The notes under the pieces: generated by a model
The model's input: only the letters and a program-made list of their open reading frames with translations
Database searches by the model: none
Told to the model about the DNA's origin: nothing
Position numbers and translations under genes: made by a program
Shown here: positions 58,801 to 64,000 of the stretch, piece after piece
Layout of the letters: each line of letters begins with the position of its first letter
How positions within the stretch are numbered: position 1 is the stretch's first letter
Origin: Hymenoscyphus infarciens
Taxonomy: Eukaryota; Ascomycota; Leotiomycetes; Helotiales; Helotiaceae
DNA length: 64,000 nucleotides
Reading direction: 5' to 3'
Assembly (NCBI GenBank): GCA_001414345.1
Contig: LLCB01000256.1
Location: 1-64,000 of the forward strand

Positions 58801-61800
58801 TTAGATGCTATTGTTGAAGCAAAAGAGACTAGTGAAGAATCCTTTGAAGCCTTTCTTCGGTCTAGGGGTTTGTACAGGGGGCTCGGCTATTTGCTCTTTC
58901 TTCACATTACGATTCGAAGGATTCCCGTTCAGTCCCCCATTGTGTTCGCTGGTATTTCCATAGACAATAGGGATTGTTGGCTGAATACCGCCATTGCCAA
59001 TTGAGGTAGTACCTACTGGGTCTCCATTTTCGGGATTACATTCTCCTGGTTCATTAGAGCCAAGAGAATTTCGAGCAGGGGGCAATCGGGCTCTTTCTTC
59101 GGCGTGAATGGAATGCTCCGAGGCTTCATATATTGTCGGAGAAATTTCAGTTGAAGGTGTGAATATCGGGTTTGACGTGATTTCCAAAGGTGAGCTAGGA
59201 GGGGTGGTGTCGACATAATTGAACTCTCTTTGTTCTTCCTCCTCGTGGTGGAGTATTGTTGGCTGATTATTAGCAATACCACTGTATTCATCTCTTGATC
59301 TACTACCTGCCTCTAGTAATTGTTGTTGGCCACTGTCGAAATGAACAGTTTTCTTATTCGGTGATTGTGGGCTTGAACTTTGTGTCCCCGTACTGCTATG
59401 GCCTGATCTCACAGTTGGCGATCTGTAGGTGGATACAGGAGGATTTGGTGAAGCTGCTCGGTAGACCGACTCCTTATCGTATACCTTGCCACTAATCGCA
59501 GAAGGCGATGAGTAATCTGGGGGTTTAACGAGCTCCGTCCGTCTTAGCAGAGAACCCCTTTTACGAATCCTGTCCCGTTGCTCCATAGAAAGCTCTAGAG
59601 CCGATGCCGAAAGTTCAGATAACTCTGTCCCAGAGCGTTCTGGGGGTGTTTTCTGACACTCTGTACAATATTTCTCGTTCGACAGGCACTTTTGGTTGAG
59701 TTCAGTGAGTTTCTTTACAATATCACCACAGTTCGCTCTCTTCGTAGGGTCTATACGAATTAGACTGTCTTCGATAAATGCAAGTAACTCCAATGTATAG
59801 TCTGAACGGCCGGGTTGATGATATAATTTGTTGAATTCCTATTCTCCGATGTTAGTATTGTAGTCCTATACTAAGAATTGTACTTAGACTGCTTACTTTA
59901 GCAACAGACGATTTGGCTCTTGCTCCCATCTGTGGTTTCCCGTTGTCATCCTCTATTTCGAGATAGAGGAAGAAAATATCCTGAGGAAGAGGACTTTGAG
60001 TGTCGTCCTTCATTCTCGCCTTTGAAAAGTTGTCAACCTCCTCCCAGCCAAGAAGATACCAGGTAACAAATTCGAGAAGAAGACATCCAAGACTCCATAT
60101 ATCATAGCTCTGGGATACTATTTTGGCAATATCGTATTCTGGAGGGCGGTATGTTCCAGTCAATGGGACAATTTCACGGTGTGATTTTGACCCTTCACCA
60201 TGAAACCGTGTTAATCCAAAGTCAGAAATCTTGAGCGTCCCAAACCCTCCTTGTTTTGTGTGATCGTACTCCTTAAACCAAAGGATATTTTCGGGTTTAA
60301 GATCGCCATGTCGTCCATAGTTTTGATCTCCAACCCCATTGGCTAGGTCAGAGGGTATATCCAAGGTGTGAATCATCTTTAGTCCCTGAGCAACCCCGAG
60401 GCACTGTTCAGAGAGCCACACTGCTAAATTTCTGTCTCGTTTCGGATTGAGAGGTGAGGGGTTTTGTTTCCAATAACTCAGCAAATTGCTTTCAGCCCAG
60501 GGGAAAAGAAGATAGTATTGATCGCGCCAAGAAAAGGTCACCAGGAGCTTGGTGAGATGTAGATGGTCCTTGTCACTAAATCTTTTCAGATTGGAAACCT
60601 CCTGGTTGAAAGGCTCGCGCTTACTGGAGCGTAACCTCTTGACTGCGTAGGATGGGTTCTTATGATAAGACACAACGTTAGACCACCCTCTTGGAATATC
60701 GAAACTCGGAAATTGGAAAGTGACCTACTGAACTGTGACAAAGATTATGATGGGCGGGGTGTATTTTGACTCTCCAAACGTCACTGAACCCGCCTTCAGC
60801 ACGTTCCGTGCTCCCGGAGACCTCCTCGTCCTCTATAAAAGGAAGTATTGTATCATTTTCCAAAGGGTAATGCTGTGGTTTTTCGCATGATTCAGCGCTG
60901 TGAAAATAAGGAGCTGTGAACCGCCATTGATTACTATTGAAGTACTCAAGCTCAAATGTTTCCCAATTCTCGAAGAACTCGATATTTCCTTTGTCATCTT
61001 TCCCCTTGCGGGTCAATTGCTTGTCTCCGGGATGTGCGCCTTCTGATAAGCTGAATGGCAGGTCGTTATCGTAAAGATCTGAGTCAATAAAGTCCACAAT
61101 AGCTTTGAATTTGTTCATCAACCCTAGTATCGCAAAGATCTTTCTCCTAGTCGTTTCCTTGGGTCTCGTTCTCGAATATATCGATTTCGAGGGCGGATGG
61201 GGTGTCGTTACGTTCCAAACCTTGCTCGTCAACTGGTCTAATTCCTCTTCTGGACACACATTGTGGTGGTTGAGCTGATAGCGAACACATTCACAGGTGA
61301 CGATTCTACTCAAGACATCATCTGGCAGAAAGTCTTGTTTGCCCTTCGACTGGGATGTCTGAAGAGCCGCGCGTATGGACCGTCCGAGATCTTGCTGTTC
61401 CACAATTTTCGTGAACCCATTTTCTCGAGATGTATCCCTCAATTCTTCGGGGAAGCTATGGTCTTTCTGCTTGGTATGATTGGCTGCAGCTCCTCCAGTT
61501 GCGTGTGAGACCAATGATGCCTGAGAGAGTCTATTGGACTTTGCTTGGCTTGATGTTCGATTGTCTGCTATAGAGTGGGAGATTCCAAGATCGTCCACAA
61601 CGCTGCTGTGGGAAGCCAGGGATTTTGAAGGGCTTGGACTAAGTCCTAGATTGTCAGGGTTGAGGTTGTCGTTCCAAGAGGCCAAAACATTATCCTGACC
61701 AGGTCAATTTGAGAACAACGGGGAGTATACGGCACTACAAACCCTCCGAAATTCCGATTGGTTATCGGATTGGATGGCGGATTCCAGTTCAGACAAACTG

Positions 61801-61850
61801 CTCGTGCTGTCAGACAGGCGAGATTGCTGTTTCCCAAGGGTTTGCGCCAT
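58801..61850 (-). CDS. Protein kinase with long N- and C-terminal extensions
   Basis: Four exons, 61850-61743, 61694-60729, 60658-59897 and 59838-58801, splice in frame to 957 aa; introns are 48, 70 and 58 bp. The N-terminal about 330 residues are Ser-rich at first and then contain a conserved-looking helical segment (DDVLSRIVTCECVRYQL). The kinase domain shows the Gly loop EGGFSDVWRVKI (about 336-346), VAIK-type Lys in YAVKRL (Lys365), catalytic loop RHGDLKPEN (Asp477, with Gly replacing Arg of HRD), DFG in ISDFGLTRF (Asp504), activation segment end GTYRPPEY, and SYDIWSLGCLLLEF. A disordered Ser/Pro/Thr-rich tail of about 300 residues ends in KKGFKGFFTSLFCFNNSI, an aromatic/basic terminus that could associate with membrane. 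HGD kinases lack the usual Arg that contacts an activation-loop phosphate. Substrate and pathway are unknown. An upstream in-frame Met at 61901 is possible. Confidence 0.9.
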
Positions 61851-62323
61851 TGTTTTTGCTGGTTGGAAGGCCCCTAAAACAAAAGAACATTGACGGACCA
61901 TTTACTTATTTTATTCTACAATTCTTCGCTGCGGCTCCTCATGAGGGGTGTAACACAAAGCCGTGAGGCTCTAGAATAGTTCTCGCATCCATTGCATTGA
62001 AAATGATGGTTGCTCAGCTGTCGGGCCGCTCACGGCCTTTGGCCAGGAAAGGAATGAGGGTTACACTTCACATAAATTGTGGCTAAATATCGACCAATCA
62101 TCAACAACCAAGATTTGAAAGGGATCGAAATGAGAGCGGCGAGGAATCCGGTGGGTGGGATACAGTAAAAGCCCTTCCCCCAATCTGGCTGGCCCCCATA
62201 CAGAGTTTCCGAAGAACAAAAATCTAGTTTGACGGCCCACCCAACTTGCACGAAAAGAAAAGGGAAACTGCAGTGGAATATGAGGTGAGTACCAATTCCA
62301 CACCATCACCTCACTTCGTAGCC
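61851..62323. promoter_or_regulatory. Divergent promoter region of the kinase and the small gene
   Basis: About 470 bp separate the divergent starts. The short open frames at 61709-61966 and 62030-62309 are not protein-like. No definite promoter motif is recognised. Confidence 0.4.
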
Positions 62324-62754
62324 ATGTGTCTTTGTAGTAACCAATTTTTGAATAGCTCTAAAAAGTCCGCAGCTGCAGTCGCAGCCTCCACCCCCTCCAG
62401 AAGAAGCGATCAAGTCATCAACGGGCGGGATGTCGATCCAGAAAAGCTCATCGACACTCTAGATAGAAGGTTTGGAAGGGGGAATTATCAGGGAGAGGTT
62501 CGTATCCATTTTTAGACAATTCAATCCCTCGGCCTATTCTGAACACATCTGATTGTATTCCAGATGCGCCATAACAGATTTTTCATACGTGCTTGCCATC
62601 CGCTGACAGAAGTGAGCCGTCCATTTCTGAAGCCTTTCTCTCGTCATCCACCTCCTTGGTGGCTTACAATGTGCAGCAGCTGACAGAAACCAGAAGGAAA
62701 TCCGCGATTGTTCTTACGGAAGAGGACAGTGATGGGGTTGTGTGCGACAAGTGA
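62324..62754 (+). CDS. Small hypothetical protein, three exons
   Basis: The model has exons 62324-62497, 62564-62611 and 62680-62754, introns of 66 and 68 bp, and a 98 aa product. The protein begins MCLCSNQ, where two Cys near the N-terminus suggest lipidation. It continues with a Lys/Ser/Ala-rich stretch, a segment DPEKLIDTLDRRFGRGNYQGE joined across intron 1 to MRHNRFFIRACHPLTE, and ends VLTEEDSDGVVCDK. Pieces on both sides of each junction read naturally, which supports the splicing. The last acceptor is ambiguous because ctgacagaa occurs both before the donor and after the acceptor. The general pattern (charged helix, then RHNxFxIRAxxxLT) resembles small conserved proteins of filamentous fungi, but I cannot name a function. 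Divergent from the kinase gene. Confidence 0.6.
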
Positions 62755-62879
62755 CAAGCAAGTCTGACGTGTTTGTGTTTGACAACATTGGAAAGATATT
62801 GGAGTATAAAATAGAGAATTGTATTTTTAGGGAAGGTACGTGTAAGAGTATGGAAAGAAGGGCTGTAATAGAGAGCAAA

Positions 62880-63420
62880 AACAAACCTTCTACTACTCTA
62901 TATCTAATATTTGTTATTCTATATCTGATCTCTAGTAAAGTGTTATAGCAAATCTATAGTACTCTTCTATACTAAGAATCTAGTGAACGTATACTATCTA
63001 GTTATAGTCTCTTAGAAATATAGATTATTATCGTTACTTAACTTTATCGTTAGTACTAAAAGTTATAAAATTAAAGCTATTTATAGATATTAAATTCTTA
63101 AAGTTTTAACACTCTCTACTAATCTATATTTAGTATTTATAATAGAAGCTTTATAGAATATATAGTAAATATTATATATATATATATATATAATATTCCT
63201 GGTTTATATTTTTAATTATAAGTATAAATCTATAATAATACTTACTTATCTACTAAGAGTATACTTCTACGTCTAGCTTATTTTACTTAAAGCTATTCTT
63301 AGATACTACTATATTTATAACATACTATCTTATAATAGAGTCTTAATTATAAGAGAAAGATAGGTAGATAGTTGGGCTAAGCTATAATAAATAGATGTAG
63401 AATAGAAAAACAAAATTCGT
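62880..63420. repeat. AT-rich RIP-mutated relic
   Basis: Short block of TA-rich sequence with a (ta)n run at about 63175-63192. No readable element. The edges are sharp at about 62880 and 63410. Confidence 0.45.
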
Positions 63421-64000
63421 TTTACGGCTGTGTAAATTGCTTCCTTGCAGAATTCAGGGCACCGTGATACACTGTAGCTTGCGACAAGTGCTCATGACGA
63501 ACATACGTTTAGTGGGTCCGATCTCTACAAACTTTGCTTGTTCGGGTTCAGCTTGCTCTTTACCTACCACAAGCGTAACTCGTGCCGCATTCACAGTGGC
63601 GCGGGGTAAGCGCTTTCGGTGAACACTCGTGGCGAGCGTGGCGACGGTCTGGTGGAGGGGCGGGGTGACAATGTTGTACACAATATTGTGCTCGGTTACC
63701 CATTCCTAATGGATCATGAGGCACGCCTCATCTCAAGTGAGACAGACCTCTTTAACGCTGACTCCCCCGACTCTGCGACCGTGGGCGTTTTCTTTTTCGG
63801 GCAAGGCAGAATTGGAAGGCGGTTCCAGGCACAGGCAAAGTCAGCCCACGGTAGTCCACATGCATATTGGTTGTGTAACTTGAACTTACCAGCCTCGTAT
63901 GATATATACATTTCCTTTGCAACTTCCTAATTCATTATACGCTCATTTTACCAACCAAGCTTTTGTCCATTCTGCACTCCTTTTATCTCCTATATTTCTC
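63421..64000. other. GC-balanced end of the window, no supportable gene
   Basis: Several open frames (for example 63437-63622 and 63619-63930 on plus, 63454-63681 on minus) overlap and none looks like a protein family I know. The last about 70 bp are pyrimidine-rich, like the leader of a plus-strand gene starting beyond the window. Confidence 0.35.

Noticed and set aside
63437..63930. Overlapping frames of 61-103 aa at the window end
   Set aside because: They overlap on both strands with no family signature and no convincing splice structure.
1..64000. CRISPR arrays, rRNA and tRNA genes
   Set aside because: No regularly spaced identical repeats with unique spacers, no rRNA-like blocks, and no convincing tRNA cloverleaf were seen; the genome is eukaryotic, so CRISPR is not expected.

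Overview
This window looks like a chromosome segment from a filamentous ascomycete (Pezizomycotina, perhaps Leotiomycetes-like; the exact taxon is inference). The evidence is short 46-106 bp introns with gtaag-type donors, fungal gene families, and long AT-rich blocks that carry the footprint of repeat-induced point mutation (RIP). In those blocks repeat copies differ by C/T and G/A transitions, TpA is abundant, and conceptual reading frames are broken mostly by TAA/TAG where CAA, CAG or TGG would be expected. GC-balanced gene islands alternate sharply with these transposon graveyards.

Layout. 1-1500: RIP-mutated repeat (copy A of an unknown coding repeat). 1836-7552: housekeeping island with a phospholipase/carboxylesterase-like protein that lacks its catalytic Ser and His, the tRNA m1A58 methyltransferase subunit TRM61, and, divergent from it, a three-exon cysteinyl-tRNA synthetase with two possible in-frame starts. 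8057-8570: dead L-fucose mutarotase (FucU/RbsD) gene. 9230-11016: AT-rich repeat. 12212-14336: eight-exon tyrosinase broken by a stop and frameshifts. 14703-15855: copy B of the first repeat. 16331-19813: a 14-helix-type MFS exporter beside a TauD-like Fe(II)/2-oxoglutarate dioxygenase, a plausible small accessory or metabolite locus.

20498-37479: one Ty3/gypsy element on the minus strand (about 160 bp LTRs) interrupted by a LINE on the plus strand (28346-33537) flanked by a 13 bp target duplication. 37480-41635: a gene island with a secreted pepsin-type aspartic protease (39127-40444). 41636-58150: a second graveyard. It holds a gag-only LTR element (minus strand, 3' LTR truncated), hAT transposase relics, a family of inverted-repeat units, and a copia-type element (47492-55063, TSD ATCTT) that itself contains a second gag-only LTR element (48460-52259, TSD TTTAG). 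58801-61850: a four-exon protein kinase, divergent from a small three-exon hypothetical gene (62324-62754). 62880-63420 is a further AT-rich relic, and the last 0.6 kb is GC-balanced with no gene I can support.

The intact genes do not form one pathway. The strongest signals are the transposon stratigraphy, two pseudogenes lying against RIP-mutated repeats (consistent with RIP leakage), and a non-autonomous gag-only LTR family with internal tandem arrays.
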